A DNA stretch of 13,233 nucleotides from an uncultured Ruminococcus sp. Its GTDB lineage: Bacteria; Bacillota; Clostridia; Oscillospirales; Ruminococcaceae. The translations under genes and the position numbers were made by a program. Shown piece by piece: positions 4,985 to 12,210 of the stretch. The notes under the pieces were generated by a model. That model did no database searches and was not told the DNA's origin. It saw only the letters and a program-made list of their open reading frames with translations. Each line of letters begins with the position of its first letter. The first letter of the stretch is position 1. The stretch is from the NCBI GenBank assembly GCA_937910385.1, contig CALEPT010000109.1, positions 1-13,233 on the forward strand. Direction: 5' to 3'.

Positions 4985-5932
4985 ATGTCAGTTAAAGTAT
5001 ATATCGACGGTCAGGAAGGAACAACAGGTCTGAAAATTCTTGAGCGATTTGAGGGAAGAAGCGATATCGAGATACTCAAAATAAGCGAGGAAAAGCGCAA
5101 GGACCCTGCAGAACGCGCTCGTCTCATCAATTCCTCGGACTACACGTTCCTGTGCCTGCCCGACGACGCGGCAAGAGAAGCTGTTTCTTTTGTGGAAAAC
5201 GGCCATGTACGCATTATCGACGCTTCTACGGCTCACCGCACAAATCCCGACTGGGCTTACGGCTTCCCCGAGCTCTCACCCGAGCACAGAGAGAAGATAC
5301 GCACCTCGAACCGCGTGGCAGTTCCCGGGTGCTATGCAAGCGGTTTTGCCTCGATAGTCTATCCGCTCGTGAAGCACGGTATCATTCCTGCGGATTTCCC
5401 TGTTTTTGCCTATGCTACCTCGGGCTACAGCGGTGCAGGCAAGAAGGCGATCGCCGTATACGAGGGTGATGAAAAGCCCTATGAGTATGGCAGTCCGCGC
5501 CAGTACGCGCTTTCTCAGCAGCATAAGCACCTCCCCGAGATGCAGGCTGTTGCGGGACTTACATACAAGCCGATGTTCAATCCTATGGTATGCGATTATT
5601 TCAGCGGAATGGTAGTCAGCGTACCGATACAGACGAGAATGCTCGGTGAATCGGTAACTGCGGCTGCGGTACACGAAATGTACGCAAGACACTACGAGGG
5701 TGCGGCAATGATAGAGGTCATGCCGCTGATGCCCGCGGACGAGCAGAAGTCGTTCTTCCTCGCGTCTAACACTCTCAGCGGACAGAATAAAATGCAGATA
5801 TTCGTTTTCGGCAACGATGAACAGATACTTCTCTGCTCACGCCTCGATAATCTCGGCAAGGGCGCGAGCGGAGCTGCCGTGCAGTGCCTCAATATCATGA
5901 TGGGTATCGACGAAACTACGGGGCTTGTGTAA
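4985..5932 (+). CDS. argC: N-acetyl-gamma-glutamyl-phosphate reductase, type 2
   Basis: Reduces N-acetylglutamyl 5-phosphate with NADPH to N-acetylglutamate 5-semialdehyde, the third step of ornithine synthesis; cytosolic. The start VYIDGQEGTTGL (residues 5-16) is the nucleotide-binding motif of the less common type 2 ArgC, and 315 residues fits that type (about 310) rather than the longer type 1. The active-site cysteine is Cys116 in VPGCYASG, and HLPE at 182-185 carries the conserved histidine. NLGKGASGAAVQ (289-300) is the usual C-terminal cofactor loop. The frame is open from 4913, but ATG 4985 is chosen because AAGGA (4972-4976) precedes it by 8 bases and the family N-terminus starts here. 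The TAA overlaps the ribosome binding site of the next gene, so the two are closely coupled. Confidence 0.96.
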   Translation: MSVKVYIDGQEGTTGLKILERFEGRSDIEILKISEEKRKDPAERARLINSSDYTFLCLPDDAAREAVSFVENGHVRIIDASTAHRTNPDWAYGFPELSPEHREKIRTSNRVAVPGCYASGFASIVYPLVKHGIIPADFPVFAYATSGYSGAGKKAIAVYEGDEKPYEYGSPRQYALSQQHKHLPEMQAVAGLTYKPMFNPMVCDYFSGMVVSVPIQTRMLGESVTAAAVHEMYARHYEGAAMIEVMPLMPADEQKSFFLASNTLSGQNKMQIFVFGNDEQILLCSRLDNLGKGASGAAVQCLNIMMGIDETTGLV

Positions 5933-5941
5933 GGATTCAAT

Positions 5942-6343
5942 ATGGCTAATAAGCTAAGGATATTATTCACAGTACTGCCGATCCTTGCTATGCTCGCGGC
6001 AAGCACCACCTTCATCAAAAGCCTGTTTTACGACTTTCACAACGACACTGTCCCCTTTTTCGGCTTTATTATATCGCTTACCATAGCGCTGCTGTGCATA
6101 CTGATTGACGGCAGTGCAGTTGCCTGCACCGCGGCTTCCGTCAAGTCTGACAAAAGGCGGACTCAGCTTGGCTGCCTTGGCATTGTATTCCTCACTCAGC
6201 TTGCTTTTTCGGCTATATGCGCGATTTGCAGCCGCTCCAAGCTGAATATAATAATCATATATTTTCTGATAACAACTGCTCTTTTAGCCTTGGCTGCCGT
6301 TTTTTGCAGACTTGGCTCCGATCCGAAAGGAGGCTCGGTATGA
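5942..6343 (+). CDS. Four-helix integral membrane protein, unknown
   Basis: A 133-residue hydrophobic protein not recognised as any family. About four membrane helices are expected, near residues 7-28, 38-67, 75-96 and 101-121, with a short basic loop KSDKRR (68-73) between helices 2 and 3 on the cytoplasmic side. AAGGA (5931-5935), overlapping the argC stop, lies 6 bases before the ATG. The TGA overlaps the ATG of the acetyltransferase gene (ATGA, 6340-6343). The gene is therefore tightly embedded between argC and the acetyltransferase gene. No transporter signature is visible, and it is too short to be a typical arginine exporter such as LysE (about 200 residues, six helices). It has several cysteines (C52, C62, C78, C93, C96). 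Confidence 0.72.
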   Translation: MANKLRILFTVLPILAMLAASTTFIKSLFYDFHNDTVPFFGFIISLTIALLCILIDGSAVACTAASVKSDKRRTQLGCLGIVFLTQLAFSAICAICSRSKLNIIIIYFLITTALLALAAVFCRLGSDPKGGSV

Positions 6344-6780
6344 ATATCCGCTTGATGAATATATCCGACTACGACAGGGTATACACCTTGTGGATGTCAT
6401 GCAAAAACATGGGCTTCAACGACGTTGACGACTCGCGTGAGGGAATAGAAAAGTTCCTGCGGCGCAATCCGTCCACTGTGTTTGTAGCGGAGGAAAACGA
6501 CCAGTTAGTCGGAATAATCCTTGCAGGACAGGACGGTCGGCGCGGCTACATATATCATATGTCCGTCGCCGAGAAATACAGGCGGCAGGGTGTTGGTACG
6601 CAGCTTGTCAATGCGTGCCTTGAAGCGCTCGGGCGCGAGGGCATAAGCAAGGTCGCGCTGCTGGTATTCAAGTACAACGAAGCCGGAAACGCCTTCTGGG
6701 AGCAGCAGGGCTTCACCCTGCGTGAGGACATAAATTATCGCAATAGAGCTCTGCGTGAGCTTGTGCGGATAGATACATAA
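6340..6780 (+). CDS. GNAT-family N-acetyltransferase, YpeA-like
   Basis: A 146-residue cytosolic GNAT enzyme that would transfer acetyl from acetyl-CoA to an amine. MNIRLMNISDYDRV opens the fold, EENDQLVGIILAGQDG (51-66) forms the central strands, YHMSV precedes the acetyl-CoA loop RRQGVGTQLV (81-90), and FWEQQGF (119-125) is the typical C-terminal element. The arrangement (GG/GQDG-RRG, then R-x-x-G-x-G) recalls E. coli YpeA. The ATG at 6340 overlaps the previous stop and has GAAAGGAGG 6 bases upstream. It lies 14 bases before argJ. Because its neighbour makes N-acetylglutamate by recycling, this enzyme could be a short glutamate acetyltransferase priming the cycle, but a protein or small-molecule acetyltransferase is equally possible. 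The substrate cannot be read from the sequence. Confidence 0.88.
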   Translation: MNIRLMNISDYDRVYTLWMSCKNMGFNDVDDSREGIEKFLRRNPSTVFVAEENDQLVGIILAGQDGRRGYIYHMSVAEKYRRQGVGTQLVNACLEALGREGISKVALLVFKYNEAGNAFWEQQGFTLREDINYRNRALRELVRIDT

Positions 6781-6794
6781 CAAAGGAGAAAAAA

Positions 6795-8048
6795 ATGGAA
6801 CTGAAAAAAATAAACGGCGTTAAATTTGTCGGCGGCGGAGTGTGCGCCGCCAAGGGCTTCAAGGCAAATGGCATTCAGTGTGGACTTTCCCACGCAGGCG
6901 CTATCCCTACAAAGGGTAAAAACGACCTCGCGCTCATCGTCTCCGACACAGAATGCACGGCGGCGGCGGTCTACACCACCAACAAGGTCAAGGGCGCACC
7001 CATTCTTGTGACTAAGGAGCACCTCAAAAACGGCAGGGCGCGTGCGGTAATCGTCAACTCCGTGAACGCCAACACCTGCAACGCCGACGGCGTAGAAAAG
7101 GCGAATAAAATGTGCGAGCTCACCGCGAAGGAGCTCGGTATCGCTGCGGAGGACGTTATAGTTGCCTCTACGGGAGTCATCGGGCAGGTGCTGCCCATTG
7201 AGCCTATCGCAAATGGTATGAAGGAGCTTGCAGAGGGACTTTCCTACGACGGAAATCCCCGTGCGGTCGAGGCTATAATGACCACCGACACCATGCCAAA
7301 GGAGGTCGCAGTCAAGTTTGAACTTGGCGGAAAGACCTGCACTATGGGCGGCATGCTCAAGGGCAGCGGCATGATACACCCTAATATGGCAACTACCCTC
7401 ACGTTCATTACGACCGATGTGGATATCTCTGCGGAGCTGCTTCAAAGAGCGCTCAGCGACACTGTAAAGGTCACTCTCAACCGCGCAAGCGTTGACGGAG
7501 ACACCTCCACCAATGATATGGTCTGCGTTATGGCTTCGGGAGCTGCCGGAAACAAGCCCGTCAAGCACGAGGACGCTGACTTCGAGGCTTTCGAGACGGC
7601 TCTCTATGCAATAATGATGAACCTCGCCCGCATGATGGCGCGCGACGGCGAGGGCGCAACAAAGTTGATAGAATGTGCCGTAAGCGGTGCGGAGACTGAG
7701 AAGATCGCTGAGACTGTTGCAAAGTCAGTCATCTGTTCAAGCCTGTTCAAAGCGGCAATGTTCGGAGAAGATGCTAACTGGGGACGTATCCTTTGCGCTG
7801 TAGGCTATGCTGACGCGGAATTTGACATAAACAAAGTCGGAGTTCACATTACCTCCGCAAATGGTGCCATAGAGGTGTGCAGGAACGGCGCAGGCGTTGA
7901 GTTCTCCGAGGAAAAGGCTAAGGAGATACTCGGAGAGGAAGTCATAGAGATAATCATCTCCCTCGGTGAAGGCGGCGGAGAAGCCGTTGCATGGGGCTGC
8001 GACCTCACCTATGACTATGTAAAAATAAACGGAGATTATCGTTCATAA
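6795..8048 (+). CDS. argJ: Glutamate/ornithine N-acetyltransferase
   Basis: Moves the acetyl group from N-acetylornithine to glutamate, releasing ornithine and regenerating N-acetylglutamate. Some members also use acetyl-CoA (bifunctional), which sequence alone does not decide. The protein has 417 residues, the usual length. The family self-cleaves between Ala and Thr in KGSGMIHPNMATTL. Here the break would be A199-T200, giving alpha and beta chains with Thr200 as nucleophile. ASTGVIG (124-130) supplies the oxyanion-hole Thr126-Gly127. FGEDANWGR (323-331) is a further family signature. The start is set by AAAGGAGAA (6782-6790), 4 bases before the ATG. The stop TAA overlaps the next ATG by one base (TAATG), coupling argJ to the PH-like gene. 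Presence of argJ means the acetyl-recycling form of the pathway. Confidence 0.98.
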   Translation: MELKKINGVKFVGGGVCAAKGFKANGIQCGLSHAGAIPTKGKNDLALIVSDTECTAAAVYTTNKVKGAPILVTKEHLKNGRARAVIVNSVNANTCNADGVEKANKMCELTAKELGIAAEDVIVASTGVIGQVLPIEPIANGMKELAEGLSYDGNPRAVEAIMTTDTMPKEVAVKFELGGKTCTMGGMLKGSGMIHPNMATTLTFITTDVDISAELLQRALSDTVKVTLNRASVDGDTSTNDMVCVMASGAAGNKPVKHEDADFEAFETALYAIMMNLARMMARDGEGATKLIECAVSGAETEKIAETVAKSVICSSLFKAAMFGEDANWGRILCAVGYADAEFDINKVGVHITSANGAIEVCRNGAGVEFSEEKAKEILGEEVIEIIISLGEGGGEAVAWGCDLTYDYVKINGDYRS

Positions 8049-8743
8049 TGTTCAAAAAAAACAGCAGCGACGACTGCGACGAATATAACGAGTGCGAAAG
8101 CGCAAGGTATGATGACTATGTGCGCGAGGAAGAGGAATACCGAAGCGAAGACATCGTTGACACGAATGTACCTTCATCGGACAGCGAATATATCAACTAT
8201 ACCTCCAAACGCTCAGATGACGATGTGCTGTGGACGGAAACTGTATCCGACAGGAGAAAAAGCAGTGATGCCGGCTGCGCCATTGGCTGCATGATGTGGG
8301 GAATGTTCTTGTTCCCGTTCGGTGTAGTTGCCCTTGCGGGAGCAGTGAACCTTTGGGACGGGAATACGATCATCGGCTGGCTGATGCTGATATTTGATGC
8401 TATATGCCTCGTGATAGCTTTGATCTATGTGTTTTCCTTATCAAGACCAAAAAAGGAGACCTACACCTTAACGCGAACTCATGTCATACTGAAAAAAGAC
8501 AAGACCGTGACCAATGTCCCTCTTGAAAGGATAACCAATGTATATGAGCAGATAAACTCTGACGGTACGGGCAATATCTCCTTCCGTGAGCGGACTGATA
8601 ATCTGATACCCATTGAAGCACGGGACGGAGATAACAAATATATACACAATTATCATAGAATGAAGAATGTACCATCGCATGATAAGGTCTGCAAAATACT
8701 GAAAAATGCCATAAGAGAACGCAGAGGTACTCGCGGTACCTGA
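8048..8743 (+). CDS. Membrane protein with acidic tail and PH-like domain, copy 1
   Basis: A 231-residue protein. The first 75 residues are very acidic and polar, probably disordered (DDCDEYNE at 8-15, EEEEYRSED at 27-35). Two membrane helices follow (about 78-101 and 108-131). The C-terminal part (about 135-222) resembles a bacterial PH-like domain: YTLTRTHVILKK then V-PLERITNV, the pattern of bPH_2 domains in which a strand pair follows the helices. Both termini would be cytoplasmic. It begins inside the argJ stop codon (TAATG), so it is translationally coupled. The following gene is a paralogue with the same order of parts and a matching N-terminus (MF-basic-D-x-DEYNE-YDD). bPH_2 proteins are usually of unknown function and membrane-associated. 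A link to arginine metabolism is suggested only by position. Confidence 0.72.
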   Translation: MFKKNSSDDCDEYNECESARYDDYVREEEEYRSEDIVDTNVPSSDSEYINYTSKRSDDDVLWTETVSDRRKSSDAGCAIGCMMWGMFLFPFGVVALAGAVNLWDGNTIIGWLMLIFDAICLVIALIYVFSLSRPKKETYTLTRTHVILKKDKTVTNVPLERITNVYEQINSDGTGNISFRERTDNLIPIEARDGDNKYIHNYHRMKNVPSHDKVCKILKNAIRERRGTRGT

Positions 8744-8770
8744 AAACATTTTCGATGAACGGAGGTTTGT

Positions 8771-9514
8771 ATGTTCGGAAGAAAAAAGACAGAGGACTAT
8801 GACGAATACAACGAAAAGGTCAACGCGCAGTACGACGACGATTATATCCGCCCTTCGGAGGAATCGCGCAGGGAATGCTCCCACGACCACGAACAGACTT
8901 ACCAAAACTATGAGTCAAGACAGACATATAAGGACGTCGAATCCAAGCAGAGCTACGAGGACTACAACGCCGAACAGAAAGGCTATGACACTTTAAACTC
9001 GATAGAGGATAAATTCACGCCGCACCTGCGCCGGGGCGAGATGATAGTGTGGCTCGGTCAGACCGAAAAGAATGCTCCCTACAAGCACCGTGGTATTTTT
9101 GGCTGTATCATGTTATTCCCTATTGTGTGGATAAGTCTTTCGCTGCTTACATTTCTTGCAACGTTTAAAGCGAATATTTTCAGTGCGTTATTTTCGCTCA
9201 TTTTCGTTGCAGTCGGCATTGCTATATTCATAATCATGTCACGCCTCGGGGTGAACTATTATGCCATAACCGATCAGCGTGTTATCTCAGTAAGGAGCAA
9301 TTACTTGACCTCAACAGAGTTTGAATATATATCGCACATCAAATTCATCAAATCAAACGATCAGATTGGCTCACTCGAATTCCGACTTTCCGTCCCGAAC
9401 GGCAATGTAGCCTCTATGTGTATGGGAATTTACGGCATAAAAAACCCGACTATCGTGCAGGGCATACTTCATAACGCCATAGTCAGAAGAAAAGGCTGGA
9501 ATACAAACTATTAA
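8771..9514 (+). CDS. Membrane protein with repeat tail and PH-like domain, copy 2
   Basis: A 247-residue paralogue of the preceding protein. The acidic N-terminus starts MFGRKKTEDYDEYNE and QYDDDY. It is followed by three tandem 9-residue repeats, QTYQNYESR, QTYKDVESK and QSYEDYNAE (residues 42-68), then a short linker with an amphipathic stretch, FTPHLRRGEMIVWLGQTEK. Membrane helices are at about 109-132 and 135-157. The C-terminal PH-like domain (about 160-240) has the typical YYAITDQRVISVR opening. The ribosome binding site GGAGG (8761-8765) is 5 bases upstream. The stop is followed by AAGGAGAG and argB 12 bases later, so it is co-transcribed with argB. The ITDQR motif makes the PH-like call firmer than in copy 1. 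Function is unknown; a membrane-associated scaffold or sensor is conceivable. Confidence 0.8.
   Translation: MFGRKKTEDYDEYNEKVNAQYDDDYIRPSEESRRECSHDHEQTYQNYESRQTYKDVESKQSYEDYNAEQKGYDTLNSIEDKFTPHLRRGEMIVWLGQTEKNAPYKHRGIFGCIMLFPIVWISLSLLTFLATFKANIFSALFSLIFVAVGIAIFIIMSRLGVNYYAITDQRVISVRSNYLTSTEFEYISHIKFIKSNDQIGSLEFRLSVPNGNVASMCMGIYGIKNPTIVQGILHNAIVRRKGWNTNY
8894..8974 (+). repeat. Three 27-base coding repeats (9 residues each)
   Basis: Within the second PH-like gene, residues 42-68 form three in-frame copies of Q-[TS]-Y-x-[ND]-[YV]-[EN]-[SA]-x. The DNA copies have diverged, so repetition is clearer in the protein than in the bases. A partial fourth unit QKGYD follows. The paralogue upstream lacks these repeats. 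Confidence 0.7.
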
Positions 9515-9526
9515 GGAGAGTTAATA

Positions 9527-10393
9527 ATGGACAAAATATCAAATACCGATAAGTCACAGATACTTATCGACGCATTACCATACATTCAGAAGTACAACAA
9601 CAAGATACTCGTCATAAAGTACGGCGGCAACGCCATGACAAACGCCGAGCTAAAGGACGCTGTTATGACCGACATCGTACTGCTTTCACTCGTCGGCATA
9701 AAGGTCGTGCTCGTACACGGCGGCGGTCCCGAGATAAACGATATGCTCGGCAAGCTGGGGATCGAAAGCCGCTTTGTGAACGGTCTGCGCTACACTGACG
9801 AGGCGACCGTTGACGTAGTGAAAATGGTGCTCTCAGGCAAGGTCAACAAGGAGCTCGTTCAGCTTCTCGCGCAGCACAGGGGCAGCGCGGTCGGACTTTG
9901 CGGCATAGACGGCGAAATGCTCATAGCCGAGAAAAAGACCACCGATGACGGTCAGGACCTCGGCTGGGTAGGCGAGATCACAAAGGTCAACACAAAGCCT
10001 ATACTCGACGCACTCGACAACGGCAATGTTCCCGTTATCGCGACCGTAGCCACAGATGAGGACGGCAACACCTACAATATCAATGCAGACACGGCTGCAG
10101 CACGTATCGCTGCGGAGCTCGGTGCTGAGAATCTCATATTGATGACCGATATCGCAGGTCTCCTGCGCGACAAGGACGACCCGTCCACGCTTATCCCCGA
10201 GGTAAACGTCAGCGAAGTGCCGTTCCTGAAAAGGCAGGGCATAATCTCAGGCGGCATGATACCTAAGATAGACTGCTGCGTGGAGGCTGTCAGACGCGGA
10301 GTTCACAAGACCGTCATTATCGACGGCAGAGTCCCCCACTCTATCCTCATCGAGATACTTTCAAACGAAGGCATAGGCACGCAATTTGTGTGA
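9527..10393 (+). CDS. argB: Acetylglutamate kinase, probably arginine-inhibited
   Basis: Phosphorylates N-acetylglutamate with ATP, the second and usually controlled step; cytosolic, amino acid kinase fold. The protein has 288 residues. KYGGNAM (31-37) holds the phosphate-binding Lys31, HGGGPEIN (64-71) the glycine loop, NINADTAA (184-191) the substrate-binding region, and Lys247 in GGMIPK is the second catalytic lysine. The N-terminal helix ILIDALPYIQKY (12-23) and the end HSILIEILSNEGIGTQFV (271-288) are of the kind seen in hexameric, arginine-inhibited kinases such as those of Thermotoga and Pseudomonas. They are absent from the short E. coli type. This agrees with argJ being present, since in the recycling pathway the kinase is the feedback target. 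AAGGAGAG (9513-9520) precedes the ATG by 6 bases. Confidence 0.98.
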   Translation: MDKISNTDKSQILIDALPYIQKYNNKILVIKYGGNAMTNAELKDAVMTDIVLLSLVGIKVVLVHGGGPEINDMLGKLGIESRFVNGLRYTDEATVDVVKMVLSGKVNKELVQLLAQHRGSAVGLCGIDGEMLIAEKKTTDDGQDLGWVGEITKVNTKPILDALDNGNVPVIATVATDEDGNTYNINADTAAARIAAELGAENLILMTDIAGLLRDKDDPSTLIPEVNVSEVPFLKRQGIISGGMIPKIDCCVEAVRRGVHKTVIIDGRVPHSILIEILSNEGIGTQFV

Positions 10394-10476
10394 TTTTCAT
10401 CTCACTAATGCAGGGACGTCCTTGCAAAAAAATTAATTATTAAAGAAAAAATTTACGTTATACGGGGCTCACCTTA
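10394..10476. other. argB-argD spacer with small hairpin
   Basis: AT-rich spacer with an imperfect 6-bp hairpin GCAGGG-ACGT-TCCTTGC-type at 10410-10425, followed by an A-run, not a T-run. It is therefore not a terminator for either strand. It resembles a shortened form of the second hairpin of the element before argC (GCAGGGAC/GTCCCTGC), possibly a remnant. No ARG box was found here. Confidence 0.35.
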
Positions 10477-10506
10477 TTGATTTTGTGTGCGCTTTAGCGT
10501 TATAAT
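10477..10506 (+). promoter_or_regulatory. Internal sigma-A promoter before argD
   Basis: TTGATT (10477-10482), an 18-base spacer and a perfect TATAAT (10501-10506). The start would be near 10513, about 27 bases before the argD ATG. It would drive argD, the LURP-one-like gene and argF separately from argG. No TGAAT/ATTCA operator lies nearby, so this promoter may escape direct arginine repression. Confidence 0.65.
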
Positions 10507-10539
10507 TATTATAGGACTCTGTCCCCGGGGAGGTTCACC

Positions 10540-11718
10540 ATGAGCAGTAATGAAAAAACTATCACTCAGTTCGATAAACACGTCGTCCATTCATATGGAC
10601 GTATGCCGATCGCCATGAAGCAGGGCTCCGGCAGACGCTGCACCGATGAAAACGGCAAGGAATACATCGACTTCGGCAGCGGTATCGGCACAAATTCACT
10701 CGGCTACTGTGACGAAAAATGGGCGGACGCGGTCTGCGCTCAGGTGAGAACTCTACAGCACAACTCCAATTACTACTACACTCAGGTGCAGGCAGACTTT
10801 GCCGAGCGTCTTTGCAATACAACCGGCTACAGCGGAGTTTTCTTCGGAAACAGCGGTGCTGAAGCAAATGAATGCGCAATAAAGGTGGCAAGAAAATACA
10901 GCTTTGATAAATACGGCAAAGGCAGGCACAATATAATAACCCTCGTGAACTCGTTCCATGGCAGGACTATGGCTACTCTGTCAGCTACCGGTCAGGAGAG
11001 CTTCCACAACTACTTTTTCCCGTTTTTAGAAGGATTTATAAACGTTGAGGCAAACAATTCCGACGACCTGAAAGCAAAGCTTGACGATACTGTCTGCGCT
11101 GTAATGATAGAATACGTTCAGGGCGAGGGCGGAGTAAATGCTCTCGAACAGAGCTTCGTTGACGATATTTTCAGGCTGTGCGCCGAAAAGGATATCCTCG
11201 TCATTGCGGACGAGGTGCAGACGGGAGTCGGCAGGACAGGTAAATTCCTCGCCGGTGAGCACTTCGGCAAAAAAGCCGATATAACGACGCTGGCAAAGGG
11301 TATTGCCGGCGGTATTCCCATGGGAGCTTGTCTGATGAATGAAAAATGCAGCGGCGTTCTCACGGCAGGAACTCACGGCTCTACATTCGGAGGAAATCCT
11401 ATCGCCTGTGCGGGCGGACTCGCAGTCCTCGACAGAGTAACGAGCGAGGGATTCCTAAATGAAATAAACCAAAAAGCAGAATACATAAAAGCTAAGCTTT
11501 CGGGGTGCAGTGAGGTAGAGTCGGTAAGCGGACTTGGTCTCATGATAGGCATTGCACTCAAAACCAAAAGCGCATCAGTCGTCGCTAAGGAGGCAGCAAA
11601 AAGAGGTCTCCTTGTGCTGACGGCAAAAACCAAGGTCAGACTTCTTCCGCCTCTCACTATATCCTACGATGAGCTTGAGAGCGGTCTCAAAATACTGATA
11701 GAAATACTGGAGGAGTAA
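10540..11718 (+). CDS. argD: Acetylornithine aminotransferase
   Basis: PLP-dependent class III aminotransferase converting N-acetylglutamate semialdehyde and glutamate to N-acetylornithine and 2-oxoglutarate; cytosolic homodimer. The protein has 392 residues, as expected. NSGAEANE (104-111) binds the cofactor phosphate, SFHGRT (138-143) stacks on PLP, IADEVQTGVGRTG (222-234) contains Asp224 that pairs with the pyridine nitrogen, and Lys253 in TLAKGIAGG forms the Schiff base. STFGGNP (281-287) completes the site. Many ArgD enzymes also act on succinyl-diaminopimelate, which cannot be judged here. GGGGAGG (10527-10533) is 6 bases before the ATG and is part of a CCCCGGGG palindrome (10523-10530), which might modulate access. 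It has its own promoter. Its stop is followed 3 bases later by the next gene. Confidence 0.97.
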   Translation: MSSNEKTITQFDKHVVHSYGRMPIAMKQGSGRRCTDENGKEYIDFGSGIGTNSLGYCDEKWADAVCAQVRTLQHNSNYYYTQVQADFAERLCNTTGYSGVFFGNSGAEANECAIKVARKYSFDKYGKGRHNIITLVNSFHGRTMATLSATGQESFHNYFFPFLEGFINVEANNSDDLKAKLDDTVCAVMIEYVQGEGGVNALEQSFVDDIFRLCAEKDILVIADEVQTGVGRTGKFLAGEHFGKKADITTLAKGIAGGIPMGACLMNEKCSGVLTAGTHGSTFGGNPIACAGGLAVLDRVTSEGFLNEINQKAEYIKAKLSGCSEVESVSGLGLMIGIALKTKSASVVAKEAAKRGLLVLTAKTKVRLLPPLTISYDELESGLKILIEILEE

Positions 11719-11721
11719 TGC

Positions 11722-12192
11722 ATGGAGCTTATTATCGCTGCTAAGGGCAGTAAATATCTTGTTCAGGACAAAAAATCAAGACTTTTGTATACTGTAAAGA
11801 AAAAAGGCTTCGGTGCCGGTCATTATAATCTCATGGATGCAAGCAATTATCTTCTGTATACTCTCGTTCAGTCAGAAGACGAGAGAAAGCCTTCTTTCTC
11901 TATTATACTAAATGATGATACTTTCCTTAAGATGGAATGCAAGTCGCTTTTTCTTGACCCGACTATCACGGCAGAAGGCAAAAATATGAACTACTCCATC
12001 GCGAGCAAAGACAGAAAGAATTTTGATATAATCTTTAACGATACGGTCGTAGGACATATCAAGACCAAGGTCTCGGTCTCGGGCGATCTACAGTATGACC
12101 TTGATATTGAGAATACAGCATTCGATGACTATATCCCTCTTTTTGCCGTTGCGATCGACAAGGCATTCGGCAGCATGAATAAACAGAAATAA
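11722..12192 (+). CDS. LURP-one-related (tubby-like fold) protein
   Basis: A 156-residue protein built of repeated short strands, of the LURP-one-related/YxjI type. It starts with a KYLVQDKKSRLLYTVKKKG hairpin and a YNLMDASNYLLYTL strand pair. KSLFLDPTITAEG follows in the middle, then FDIIFNDTVVGHIKTK, and it ends with a hydrophobic helix, about residues 136-150 (YIPLFAVAIDKAF). In this fold a beta barrel encloses the C-terminal helix, and relatives include phospholipid scramblases; the bacterial members have no settled function. The call rests on the strand pattern and the buried C-terminal helix, recognised by eye. The start at 11722 has GGAGGAG about 6 bases upstream, inside the end of argD. 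An overlapping ATG at 11718 is out of frame. It lies between argD and argF with gaps of 3 and 18 bases, so it is surely co-transcribed. Confidence 0.72.
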   Translation: MELIIAAKGSKYLVQDKKSRLLYTVKKKGFGAGHYNLMDASNYLLYTLVQSEDERKPSFSIILNDDTFLKMECKSLFLDPTITAEGKNMNYSIASKDRKNFDIIFNDTVVGHIKTKVSVSGDLQYDLDIENTAFDDYIPLFAVAIDKAFGSMNKQK

Positions 12193-12210
12193 CCGAAAGG
12201 ACATCTTATC

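Noticed and set aside
6735..7568. A 277-codon open frame on the minus strand across argJ
   Set aside because: Antisense shadow of argJ; no ribosome binding site or recognisable domain.
10410..10432. Terminator between argB and argD
   Set aside because: The hairpin is followed by an A-run, and on the opposite strand the T-run precedes the stem, so it fits neither direction.
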